A DNA stretch of 64,000 bases from Paenibacillus sp. FSL H8-0332 (GTDB lineage: Bacteria > Bacillota > Bacilli > Paenibacillales > Paenibacillaceae), in the NCBI RefSeq assembly GCF_037963835.1, contig NZ_CP150145.1, forward strand, positions 5,394,001 to 5,458,000. Reading direction: 5' to 3'. The notes under the pieces were generated by a model. That model made no database searches and had not been told where the DNA came from. It saw only the letters and a program-made list of their open reading frames with translations. This document shows, piece after piece, positions 8,637-16,120 of this stretch (positions within the stretch are counted from its first letter, which is position 1; each line of letters opens with the position of its first letter). The position numbers and the translations under genes are program-made.

Positions 8637-9344
8637 TCATGGACTCAGCCGGAAGCCGATGCCCCAGACCGTATCGATATAGGCTTCGTTGTCATGCGAT
8701 TTGATTTTATTACGGATATTGCTGACATGTACCGTTATTGTCTTATCCTCGCCCAGATAGATCTCCTCCCAGGCCAGTTCATAGAGATCCTGCTTCGTGA
8801 ACACACGGGAGGGATTCCTGACCAGCAGCTCGACAATCCGGTATTCCTGGCGGGTCAGAGCAAGCACGCTGCCATGAATCCTGACACTGTAGGCCGTGCA
8901 GTCCAGTACCAGATTTTTATGCCTGAACTCCTTCACCGGCTCACCGGCAGCTGTCCGCTGGATATGGACATGGATGCGGGCAATCAGCTCCTCCAGCTCA
9001 AAGGGCTTGGTCACATAATCATCAGCGCCCAGCGTGAACAGATCCAGCTTATGATCCAGCTGATCCTTGGCTGAGAGGACAATTACCGGAACCCGGCACT
9101 TCATCTCCTCACGCAAACGGTGCATGAACGCCTCGCCGGACAATCCGGGCAGCATCAGGTCCAGCACAATCAGGTGATACTCCTGCTCTGCCAGATTCAG
9201 CATCCCTTCACTACCAGAATAGGACTGGGTGCACTGATATCCTGCGGCGGTAAGCCCGTCATGCAGAATTGCGTTAATATGCTCGTCATCCTCAACGATG
9301 AGAATTCTTCTGCGCTGCCCGCTATCCTTGAGATGGGTGCTCAT
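8637..9344 (-). CDS. OmpR-family response regulator
   Basis: A 235-residue DNA-binding response regulator. The receiver domain has acidic pocket VEDDE and phosphoryl-acceptor Asp62 in VLDLMLPG, and K in SAKDQ. The C-terminal winged helix is recognisable by LTRQEYRIVELLVRNPSRVFTK spread over about residues 163-184 and the end motif DTVWGIGFRL. The start overlaps the kinase gene by 23 bp, with GGGAGGAG just upstream. It probably activates the downstream ABC genes. Confidence 0.93.
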   Translation of the reverse strand: MSTHLKDSGQRRRILIVEDDEHINAILHDGLTAAGYQCTQSYSGSEGMLNLAEQEYHLIVLDLMLPGLSGEAFMHRLREEMKCRVPVIVLSAKDQLDHKLDLFTLGADDYVTKPFELEELIARIHVHIQRTAAGEPVKEFRHKNLVLDCTAYSVRIHGSVLALTRQEYRIVELLVRNPSRVFTKQDLYELAWEEIYLGEDKTITVHVSNIRNKIKSHDNEAYIDTVWGIGFRLSP

Positions 9345-10272
9345 CGCTATGCTCCTCCCCCCTTTTTGAGAATCCGATTAATATACTGAAGGTATCCGCT
9401 GTACACCCGGCCTCAGCATGCCCGTTCATTTTCTCCATCAGCGCCTTCACAATCGAGAGTCCAAGACCTGAGGAATGCCGGGTACGCGACGGATCTTCTT
9501 TGTAAAAGCGGGTAAATATCTTCTCCGTATCCACCCTGCTGCCTGCCTTAAGCCGGTTGGTGAAGCGTATACACAGCATCTCTTGCCTGTCTTCAACCTC
9601 TATGGCCAACTGGCCTTCGCCATGGATGAAATAGTTGCCGATGATATTGGTAAAGATTCGTTCCAGCGCATGGATATCCCCCGTCACCCGGGGAGAATAC
9701 TCCGGCAGCCGTAGCTCGGGCTCACTCTCCGATCCGGCGAAGGCATCGATGAAGGTGAACAGATTCCGCTTCAGCACCTCCATAACGTCTACAGGCTGCA
9801 GCTCCAGGCTGTATTCGGGATTCTGCAGCTTGGTATAGAGGAACAGCTCATCCACCAGCTTGATAATCTGCTGTATTCTCGACTGGGCAAGCGCTACGTA
9901 ACGCCCCTTCTCCTGCTCCGCCTCTGTCCGCAGCGCTAGTTGAAGGTAACCATCCAGCGAAGTGAGCGGCGTCCGGATATCATGCGACAGACTGGTAATC
10001 GCCAGATTCATCTCCTGATTTTTGCGGCTGAACTGTTCTCCCATCGCTCGCTGGCGGCTTAACAGGTTATTGCACTTCCGCACCAGCCTGCCGATCTCTC
10101 TCGGCTTCAACTGTGTAGCTACCAGCTTACGGGATTCATGCTCCATGATAAAAGACAGCTGGCTGCTGATCTGGCTGACCTGTCTCCGGTAATTCAGCAG
10201 GTAGACTGTCTGGGCAATCAGCAGCAGCAAGAGTCCTGCCAGAACAATAAGGATACGATCAACTCCTCTCAT
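9322..10272 (-). CDS. sensor histidine kinase with a minimal sensor
   Basis: A 316-residue kinase with one obvious membrane helix (about residues 6-27) and no extracellular domain. It is followed by a dimerisation/phosphoacceptor helix with LSHDIRTPLTSL (His near residue 97), an N-box NIIGNYFIHG and a GLGLSIV ATP-lid motif. Kinases of this build in peptide-antibiotic loci are thought to sense through the membrane or the associated transporter. No RBS is visible before the ATG; a TATAAT at 10281-10286 lies only 8 nt upstream, so the mRNA may be leaderless. It follows comEC by 29 bp but is functionally unrelated. Confidence 0.88.
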   Translation of the reverse strand: MRGVDRILIVLAGLLLLLIAQTVYLLNYRRQVSQISSQLSFIMEHESRKLVATQLKPREIGRLVRKCNNLLSRQRAMGEQFSRKNQEMNLAITSLSHDIRTPLTSLDGYLQLALRTEAEQEKGRYVALAQSRIQQIIKLVDELFLYTKLQNPEYSLELQPVDVMEVLKRNLFTFIDAFAGSESEPELRLPEYSPRVTGDIHALERIFTNIIGNYFIHGEGQLAIEVEDRQEMLCIRFTNRLKAGSRVDTEKIFTRFYKEDPSRTRHSSGLGLSIVKALMEKMNGHAEAGCTADTFSILIGFSKRGEEHSDEHPSQG

Positions 10273-10280
10273 ATGGTTTT

Positions 10281-10286
10281 ATTATA
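10281..10286 (-). promoter_or_regulatory. -10 element directly upstream of the kinase gene
   Basis: A perfect TATAAT on the minus strand ends 8 nt before the kinase ATG. The corresponding -35 (CGGACT at 17-bp spacing) is weak. If used, transcription would start at or next to the ATG. Confidence 0.35.
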
Positions 10287-10301
10287 TACGATTACAGAGT
10301 C

Positions 10302-13010
10302 TTAGTCCGGGGCGGGGGTGAGCTTGTGGCGTACGGTGATGCCCTCCTTGCCCACTCTGAGCTGAATCTCCCCCTGCTGGTCAGTCCGGTAGATTCCAGT
10401 GTTTGCATCTGCCAGCCGTTCCAGCACACCGCCATTGGGATGTCCGTACAGGTTATTCACACCGGCTGAGATGACAGCGGCGCCGGGGGTCCAGAAGGCG
10501 AGCCAGTCTGCGCTGGTGGCGGTTTTGCTGCCGTGGTGGGCGACCTTGAGGACGTCGATGGATCTGCCTTGCCGAATACCGGATTGACTTGCGGAATGTA
10601 GGATTGCTTCCTCTGCCGCCTGATCCATATCTCCTGTGAAAAGAAAGCTCCGACCGTTCATCTCCAGCCGGAACACCACCGATTCGTGGTTCTGGTCCTC
10701 CACTTCCTCCGGCATGGTCTGTCGATCCGCTCGCGGCTCCGGCCAGAGGAAGTTCAGCCGCGTGGCCTCGTCCGGGACCAGCGTCATACCCTGCTGCACC
10801 GGATACATCCGGACACCCGCGTCCAGTGCAGTCGCCATCAGCTTGGTGTACGGCTCCGTGGCAGCTAATGTTCCGTTAAACAGCATTGCCGATACCGGCA
10901 TCCCTTCCAGCACAGCCTGCAGCCCTCCGGCATGGTCCTGATCGCCATGCGTCAAGATAACCGCGTCCAGACGGTGGATACCCCGCTGCTTCAGGAGCGG
11001 CAGCAGCGTCTTCGCCCCGACCTCGAACGGGCTGCGGCGGATGCGCCATTCCTCCCGGTTGCCGAAGCTCACGGTCCCGCCGCCGTCCACGAGGATATGT
11101 GCTCCGCCCGGCGTGGTGATCAGGCTGCTGTCCCCCTGACCTATATCCAGGTAGCTGATGGAACCGGAGCCGTCGCGTATAACTTCGGCGTTATAGCCTT
11201 TGTAGAGCAGAATGGTCAGGCCTACAGCGCACAGTATAGCTGCGGAATTGCTCCAGCGTGCTGAACCCGGTTGCGGATAGCCTTGGAAGGCCAGCGCGGC
11301 TCTTCCGCTGTTCGCAGCCCCTGCCGAATTCAGAACGTTATTGCGGCCATTGCTGCCAGCTCTGGCACGGATGTTACCACGCGCTTCCGGCCTCTCCACC
11401 TCCGCCAGCGGGCGGGTCTCATCATCCATGAACTGGGGAACAAGCATGGCCTCAGTCCTCCGTTTCAACATGTGTAACAAACCATATAGCAGGCAGTAGT
11501 AGAGGCAGATCCACAGGATTGACGGCGAAGCCCAGATCATTACCCCGGCGGTGATTCCGTTCACCCACTCCACTGCCGCAAAAGTGATATTATTCAGTAT
11601 CTCTGCAAGCTGCGCAGTCAGGAGGGCGCCTGCATTCCAGACCCGCCCAAGGAGCAACGCCAGCGTTCCTAAGGGAAGCACCAGGAAGGTGATGAACGGA
11701 ACCAGCAGCAGATTGGCGGCGACGGACAACAATGAGAATTGGTTGAAATAATAGATCGTCAGCGGAAACGAGACCAGTTGAGCAATAATCGTTACGGACA
11801 GACTACTGCCTAGCCAGCCCGGTAACCGCCTAAATAGCGACGCAGCGAGCGGTGTGTATACCATGAGTCCTGCTGTCACCAGAAAAGACAGCTGAAAGCT
11901 GACACTAAGCAGCAGATAAGGGTTCCAGATCAGCATCATCAGAGCGGATGCAGCCAGAATGTTTAGCCCATCCTTGAGCATGCCGAGCCTTGCCGCCAGC
12001 AAGGCAATCATGCTCATGATCCCGGCGCGGATCACAGACGGTCCAGCCCCGGACAGCAGCACGTAGACCGGAACCAGCAGCAGGGTCACCGTCAGTGCGG
12101 TTTCTCTGGTCAAGCGGCAGCGGCGCAAAAGAACCAGGATTACTCCGACGTACACCGCCACATGCATCCCCGAGATGGCGAGAATATGAGTGAGCCCGAG
12201 CTGAGAGAACTGTCTGAAGGTCTCCGGGTCCAGTTCCTTTTGGATACCAATGACGAGGCCCTTCATATAACCCGCATGAGGTTCCTGAAATAAGCGGCTC
12301 ATTTCTGCACCGAGCACGGATCTTGCCTTATCATTCCAGCGCAGAATAGTGGACGGCTCCCACGAGCCTTGGGAGTTAACCTTTACACTGGCTGTTCCTG
12401 TTCCTTTGAGCAGCCAGTGGATCTTTTGGGTGAGCAGATAGGCACGGTAGTCGAATCCGCCGAAGTTACGCGCTATCTGGGGCTGTATCAATTCCCCCTC
12501 AATGACCACCCGGTCTCCGCGCTGCCACAAGGCAGCCTCAGCTATCTCACTCTCCTCCTGGAGCTTGATAAGTACGGTTACACGCTCACCTTCAGCCTCC
12601 CTCTCCGCCGCTCCCGCTGCGGCAGACTGTTCACCTTGCTGATGTAGTCTGACACTGGACAGCTTCGCGACAAAATCAACCCGGTCCCCGTCCCGCTCCA
12701 CCGGAGAAGCAATAACGCCAGCGGCTGTTACATAGGCCTCATTCACTTCGCTCACAGGGTGCCCCAGCACCTTAGGCAGCAGACTCACATTGCGTACCTC
12801 ACTGTATTCCCAGTATAGGGCTGCCACAATCAGTGCTGTCACTAATACCGCAGCCGTCCTCAAGCGTATTCCGCCGCTCACCGCCCAGACTACAGGCAGC
12901 AGCAGTAGCCCTGCGAGGCAGAATAGCAGACTGCGGCCAGAGAACAAACAACCTGCGGCACTTCCCGCCACCCAGCAGACCGTGAAGCTTAAGAGCGGCC
13001 TTCTGTTCAT
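10302..13010 (-). CDS. comEC: ComEC/Rec2 DNA-uptake channel
   Basis: A 902-residue polytopic membrane protein that forms the pore through which transforming single-stranded DNA enters. After an N-terminal OB-like domain comes the hydrophobic Competence domain (HILAISGMHVAVYVG). The C-terminal third is a metallo-beta-lactamase-like nuclease domain with LDIGQGDSSLI, THGDQDHAGG, FTGDMDQ and VAHHGSKTATS. It is longer than the B. subtilis protein. The ATG at 13010 follows AAGGAGT; the TTG at 13046 falls in the T-run of the upstream terminator and is rejected. It is downstream of comEA and comEB but separated from comEB by a strong terminator. Confidence 0.95.
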   Translation of the reverse strand: MNRRPLLSFTVCWVAGSAAGCLFSGRSLLFCLAGLLLLPVVWAVSGGIRLRTAAVLVTALIVAALYWEYSEVRNVSLLPKVLGHPVSEVNEAYVTAAGVIASPVERDGDRVDFVAKLSSVRLHQQGEQSAAAGAAEREAEGERVTVLIKLQEESEIAEAALWQRGDRVVIEGELIQPQIARNFGGFDYRAYLLTQKIHWLLKGTGTASVKVNSQGSWEPSTILRWNDKARSVLGAEMSRLFQEPHAGYMKGLVIGIQKELDPETFRQFSQLGLTHILAISGMHVAVYVGVILVLLRRCRLTRETALTVTLLLVPVYVLLSGAGPSVIRAGIMSMIALLAARLGMLKDGLNILAASALMMLIWNPYLLLSVSFQLSFLVTAGLMVYTPLAASLFRRLPGWLGSSLSVTIIAQLVSFPLTIYYFNQFSLLSVAANLLLVPFITFLVLPLGTLALLLGRVWNAGALLTAQLAEILNNITFAAVEWVNGITAGVMIWASPSILWICLYYCLLYGLLHMLKRRTEAMLVPQFMDDETRPLAEVERPEARGNIRARAGSNGRNNVLNSAGAANSGRAALAFQGYPQPGSARWSNSAAILCAVGLTILLYKGYNAEVIRDGSGSISYLDIGQGDSSLITTPGGAHILVDGGGTVSFGNREEWRIRRSPFEVGAKTLLPLLKQRGIHRLDAVILTHGDQDHAGGLQAVLEGMPVSAMLFNGTLAATEPYTKLMATALDAGVRMYPVQQGMTLVPDEATRLNFLWPEPRADRQTMPEEVEDQNHESVVFRLEMNGRSFLFTGDMDQAAEEAILHSASQSGIRQGRSIDVLKVAHHGSKTATSADWLAFWTPGAAVISAGVNNLYGHPNGGVLERLADANTGIYRTDQQGEIQLRVGKEGITVRHKLTPAPD

Positions 13011-13028
13011 TGTTTTTACTCCTTCCTG

Positions 13029-13034
13029 ATTATA
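13029..13034 (-). promoter_or_regulatory. possible -10 element for comEC
   Basis: TATAAT on the minus strand lies between the comEB terminator and the comEC RBS. It could give comEC its own short-leader transcript. No good -35 is present because the upstream bases belong to the terminator. Confidence 0.25.
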
Positions 13035-13044
13035 TTTCCACGCC

Positions 13045-13092
13045 AAAAAACCTCTGCATACGCATACATACTACATGCGTGTACAGAGGTTC
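13045..13092 (-). terminator. rho-independent terminator between comEB and comEC
   Basis: On the minus strand AACCTCTG/CAGAGGTT encloses a further partly paired CATACGCAT/ATGCGTGT stem and is followed by six T residues. It should stop much of the transcription leaving comEB. Confidence 0.75.
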
Positions 13093-13188
13093 TTCCTCTG
13101 AAACTTGTCCTTATTCTGTTCCTGTATGTTTCCTCTCCGGTTCGTTCCACTATGACGGAATTCCGCTGTTCTACACCCGTATACGCTG

Positions 13189-13707
13189 TTATTCAGATAC
13201 CGAAATCATCGTTTCCTTAGGCGGCTCATAGTTCTCCAGTTGACGGAACACAATGCCTTTGGAGGAGAGCATCGCCTGTACCTTCTCCATATCTTTCTTG
13301 TAAGGACGCAGGTAGACAATCTCCACGATTCCGCTGTTAGCCAGCATATTGGCACAGGTCCAGCAGGGTTCATCCGTCACATAGACTGTACTGCCTTCCC
13401 GGTCGCTCCGGTCTGTGAACAGCAGCAGATTCTGCTCGGCATGGATTGTGCGGATGCAGCGCTGCTTTTTGACCATTGTCTCTACACCGTCAATCATCTC
13501 ACGCTCGTATTGCTCAGATACCATACAGCCTGCTTCCGAGCAGTCAGGAACACCCATCGGTGCACCGTTATAGGCCGTACCCAGCAGCTTTTTCCCCTGC
13601 ACCAGCACCGCGCCGACATGGCGGCGGGGACAGCGCGAACGGGTGGAGACCATGCAGGCAATATCCATGAAGTATGTATCCCAGTTCTTGCGGTAAGCCA
13701 CAGTCAT
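13189..13707 (-). CDS. comEB: ComEB, dCMP deaminase family
   Basis: A 172-residue zinc-dependent cytidine/deoxycytidylate deaminase homologue, predicted to deaminate dCMP to dUMP. The zinc site is visible as TIHAEQN (His, and the catalytic Glu) and PCWTCANML (two Cys). CPRRHVGAVLV is also typical of dCMP deaminases. The ATG at 13707 has a GGAGA upstream; a TTG 8 codons earlier is less likely. In B. subtilis this gene lies in the comE operon but is dispensable for transformation. Confidence 0.9.
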   Translation of the reverse strand: MTVAYRKNWDTYFMDIACMVSTRSRCPRRHVGAVLVQGKKLLGTAYNGAPMGVPDCSEAGCMVSEQYEREMIDGVETMVKKQRCIRTIHAEQNLLLFTDRSDREGSTVYVTDEPCWTCANMLANSGIVEIVYLRPYKKDMEKVQAMLSSKGIVFRQLENYEPPKETMISVSE

Positions 13708-13743
13708 CAGCAATCTCCACTTTCTCTTCAATAGTTGTTCATT

Positions 13744-13752
13744 ATTGTAGCA
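13744..13752 (-). promoter_or_regulatory. possible extended -10 promoter for comEB
   Basis: Minus-strand TGCTACAAT (a TGn extended -10) lies about 37 bp upstream of the comEB start. The -35 is poor. A separate promoter would be needed if the repeat upstream stops transcription from comEA. Confidence 0.3.
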
Positions 13753-13873
13753 TACCTGGCTGCGTTTTCACTAGGATATTGATAGCCCGCAACAACCTAC
13801 ATTTCGCCTATCTCTCGCTTAGATCTCCCGTCCCGCCACTTCTACACCTCATTTGCTCATCCGTAGAGTGGGG

Positions 13874-14063
13874 TGTGATTGCACTTCATACATCAGAAAT
13901 TGCATTCTCAGCTCTTAAGTAACGTTCTGCTGCACTTCATACAATTGATTCTCTCATTTAGTCTCCAAAGACCCTCTTTTGCAAAATTCTAATGTACGAA
14001 GTGCAGCAGATTCAGTTTTTAGGCGGATTGAGGTCTAATCTAATGTACAGAGTGCAATTGCAA
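13874..14063. repeat. nested inverted repeat in the comEA-comEB gap
   Basis: Outer arms: about 13875-13894 (TTGCACTTCATACAT core) and 14041-14063 (ATGTACAGAGTGCAA core). Inner arms: 13925-13947 (CTGCTGCACTTCATACA) and 13989-14010 (TGTACGAAGTGCAGCAG). The two left arms resemble each other, as do the two right arms, so it looks like a duplicated or nested palindrome. The 400-bp gap contains nothing else I recognise. Confidence 0.7.
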
Positions 14064-14114
14064 CTTACTCTGTCTCGGCAGATAGGCTATTCGTGGACAA
14101 TCAGGACGGCAGCC

Positions 14115-14990
14115 TTAAAAAGCCACCAGCGGCTTCAGCTTCTCCAGCAGCTTGGGACCGATGCCCTTCACCTTGCCCAGCTCGTTCGCGCTGCGGAACG
14201 CTCCCTTGCTGCTGCGGTAGTCGATAATCGCCTGCGCCTTCTTCTCCCCGATGCCCGGCAGGTCCATGAGGGCTTTGGTGTCGGCTGTGTTCACATTGAT
14301 CCGGCCGTCAGCCGCTGCCGGGGCTGCAGTGCCAGCTGCTCCAGCTCCAGCTGATGCAGCCGCCGTTCCACTTGCACCGCCGCTTCCTGCCGCTCCTCCG
14401 GGTCCTCCTGAGTCCGCCGCACCCGCACCCGCTATCCCAGCACTCGCCGCTCCAGCGCCTGCTGTTCCACTACCGGTGACTGCACCGCCAACAACTCCGC
14501 TACCTACCTCGCCTACAACATTACCGCCAGCAACTCCATTACCTGTCACACTCCCGGCAGCTCCTGTGTCCACTGTTGCACCACCCGTAGCTGCGTTGCC
14601 AGTTACTCCATTTTCCACCGCACCTACCACACTCTCGCCAACCGCCCCATCCCCCGTCTTACTAGAAACTGCCGCACTCCCGCCAGCCACTCCACTCCCC
14701 ACCGTACCACCACCAGCTACCTCACCACTCCCCCCCGCACCGCCACCAGCTACCTCGCCACCTTCTGCTTTACTCCCTGCTGCACCAACCGCACTCCCAC
14801 CATCAGCCCCGCCCGCCGCACTCCCGCCGTCAGTCCCTTCGTCCGCCACTCCCAGCGCCTGCGCCATTCCGGCGTTCAGCGTCGACCACCCGGCGATGCC
14901 GGTTTCCTGTGCTCTGTGGTCTGCGGCCCACACCAGACTGCCGCCCAGCAGCGCGGCGGTGATGGCGCAGATGATCATTCTTTTATCCAT
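14115..14990 (-). CDS. comEA: ComEA DNA receptor with an extreme Gly/Ala linker
   Basis: A 291-residue membrane-anchored DNA-binding protein of the competence machinery. There is one N-terminal membrane segment (MIICAITAALLGGSLVWA). Residues from about 45 to 220 are a low-complexity Gly/Ala/Val/Ser region rich in GG and AG repeats. The last ~65 residues form the helix-hairpin-helix DNA-binding domain (INVNTADTKALMDLPGIG, then KGIGPKLLEKL). The SLBB-like domain usual in Bacillus ComEA is not recognisable, and the linker takes its place. The ATG at 14990 follows GGGAGG at ideal spacing; the ATG at 15008 overlaps the RBS. Confidence 0.88.
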   Translation of the reverse strand: MDKRMIICAITAALLGGSLVWAADHRAQETGIAGWSTLNAGMAQALGVADEGTDGGSAAGGADGGSAVGAAGSKAEGGEVAGGGAGGSGEVAGGGTVGSGVAGGSAAVSSKTGDGAVGESVVGAVENGVTGNAATGGATVDTGAAGSVTGNGVAGGNVVGEVGSGVVGGAVTGSGTAGAGAASAGIAGAGAADSGGPGGAAGSGGASGTAAASAGAGAAGTAAPAAADGRINVNTADTKALMDLPGIGEKKAQAIIDYRSSKGAFRSANELGKVKGIGPKLLEKLKPLVAF

Positions 14991-15128
14991 CAGGTTGTCC
15001 TCCCTCATCGAACTGGAATTTTATTCAAAAATTCGATTAAAACCTGTCATTGGTCCAAGTCTGGCGTGCATACATTTAACGAAGAGTATTCCTGTAAGCC
15101 AGCAGCATAAGAAAGGAGGTACCACAGG

Positions 15129-15980
15129 ATGAAAGTGGGATTTATCGGAACAGGCAGCATGGGAAGTCTGCTGATCGACACCTTCCTTCGGTCGGGAGCC
15201 CTTGAGCCATGCGATGTGATGGCCAGCAACCGCAGCCCGGGCAGGCTGATGGAGCTGAAGAAGCTTCATCCCGGAATCACCCTATGCTCCGGCAATATCG
15301 AAACCGCCTCGGAGAGCGATCTTGTGTTCCTGTGTGTCAAGCCTTTGCAGTTCAAACGGGTAACCGATGAAATCGCCCCTTATCTGCGCAGCGACCAGAT
15401 CGTTGTATCGATTACAAGCCCTGTGCAGCTCTACCATCTGGAATCGGCCCTGCCCTCCAAGGTCGCCAAAATCATTCCCAGCATCACCCATTCCGTCCGA
15501 GGCGGGAGTTCGCTGTGCATTTTCGGAAGCCGATTAAATAAAAAAGACAGGCTGCTGCTGCTCCAGTTATTCTCCTGCATTGGTGTTCCGGAGGAGATTC
15601 CTGAGGGTCATACGCGGATTGCCTCAGATTTCTCCAGTTGCGGTCCGGCCTTTCTGAGCTATTTCCTGGAGCGGTGGATTGAAGCGGCTGTAGAAGCAAC
15701 AGGCATCGACGAAGCCCTGGTCACCCGGCTGGCGGGTGAGATGCTGCTGGGTACGGGCAAGCTGCTGACGGAAGGCTCGTTCACCCCGCAGGAGCTGCAG
15801 GAACGGGTAGCCGTCCGTGGAGGCATTACCGCGCAAGCCCTGAATCACTTGCAGACCAGTCTGGAGGGGGTATTTGAACGTCTGATTACCACCACACATG
15901 ACAAGTATGATGAGGATGTGGAAAAGCTCGACGAGCTGTTCGGGCTGAGCAGTATCGCGCAGAGCCGACTCGACCGCTAG
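15129..15980 (+). CDS. comER: ComER, pyrroline-5-carboxylate reductase-like protein
   Basis: A 283-residue NAD(P)-binding protein of the ProC fold, with the Rossmann motif FIGTGSMGSLL at the N terminus and the substrate-domain helix region (TRLAGEMLLGTGKLL, VAVRGGITAQAL) at the C terminus. It is transcribed divergently from comEA, as in B. subtilis, where comER was reported to affect sporulation or biofilm timing rather than DNA uptake. The ATG is preceded by AAAGGAGG. A proline biosynthetic role cannot be excluded from sequence. Confidence 0.87.
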   Translation: MKVGFIGTGSMGSLLIDTFLRSGALEPCDVMASNRSPGRLMELKKLHPGITLCSGNIETASESDLVFLCVKPLQFKRVTDEIAPYLRSDQIVVSITSPVQLYHLESALPSKVAKIIPSITHSVRGGSSLCIFGSRLNKKDRLLLLQLFSCIGVPEEIPEGHTRIASDFSSCGPAFLSYFLERWIEAAVEATGIDEALVTRLAGEMLLGTGKLLTEGSFTPQELQERVAVRGGITAQALNHLQTSLEGVFERLITTTHDKYDEDVEKLDELFGLSSIAQSRLDR

Positions 15981-16063
15981 CAAAATAGTATCCATTAGCA
16001 GGGCCATTTCCTCCATAGGGCAATCAGCGGTCCCCTCCACCTCCGCAGAAAGCGCCCCGAAAC

Positions 16064-16099
16064 CAAGAAAGCCCGCAGCACGGAAACCTCCGTTGCTGC
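16064..16099 (-). terminator. probable leuS terminator
   Basis: CCCGCAGCA/TGCTGCGGG stem with a CGGA/TCCG top lies just past the leuS stop. On the minus strand it is followed by a T-rich tail (CTTTCTTGGTTT) that is not a pure T-run, so strength is uncertain. Confidence 0.55.
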
Positions 16100-16120
16100 G
16101 GGCAGAATTGCGTTCTTCGC

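Noticed and set aside
14251..15132. Plus-strand open frame of 293 codons opposite comEA
   Set aside because: Pro/Ala-rich antisense of the Gly/Ala linker; it exists only because that repeat lacks stops on both strands.
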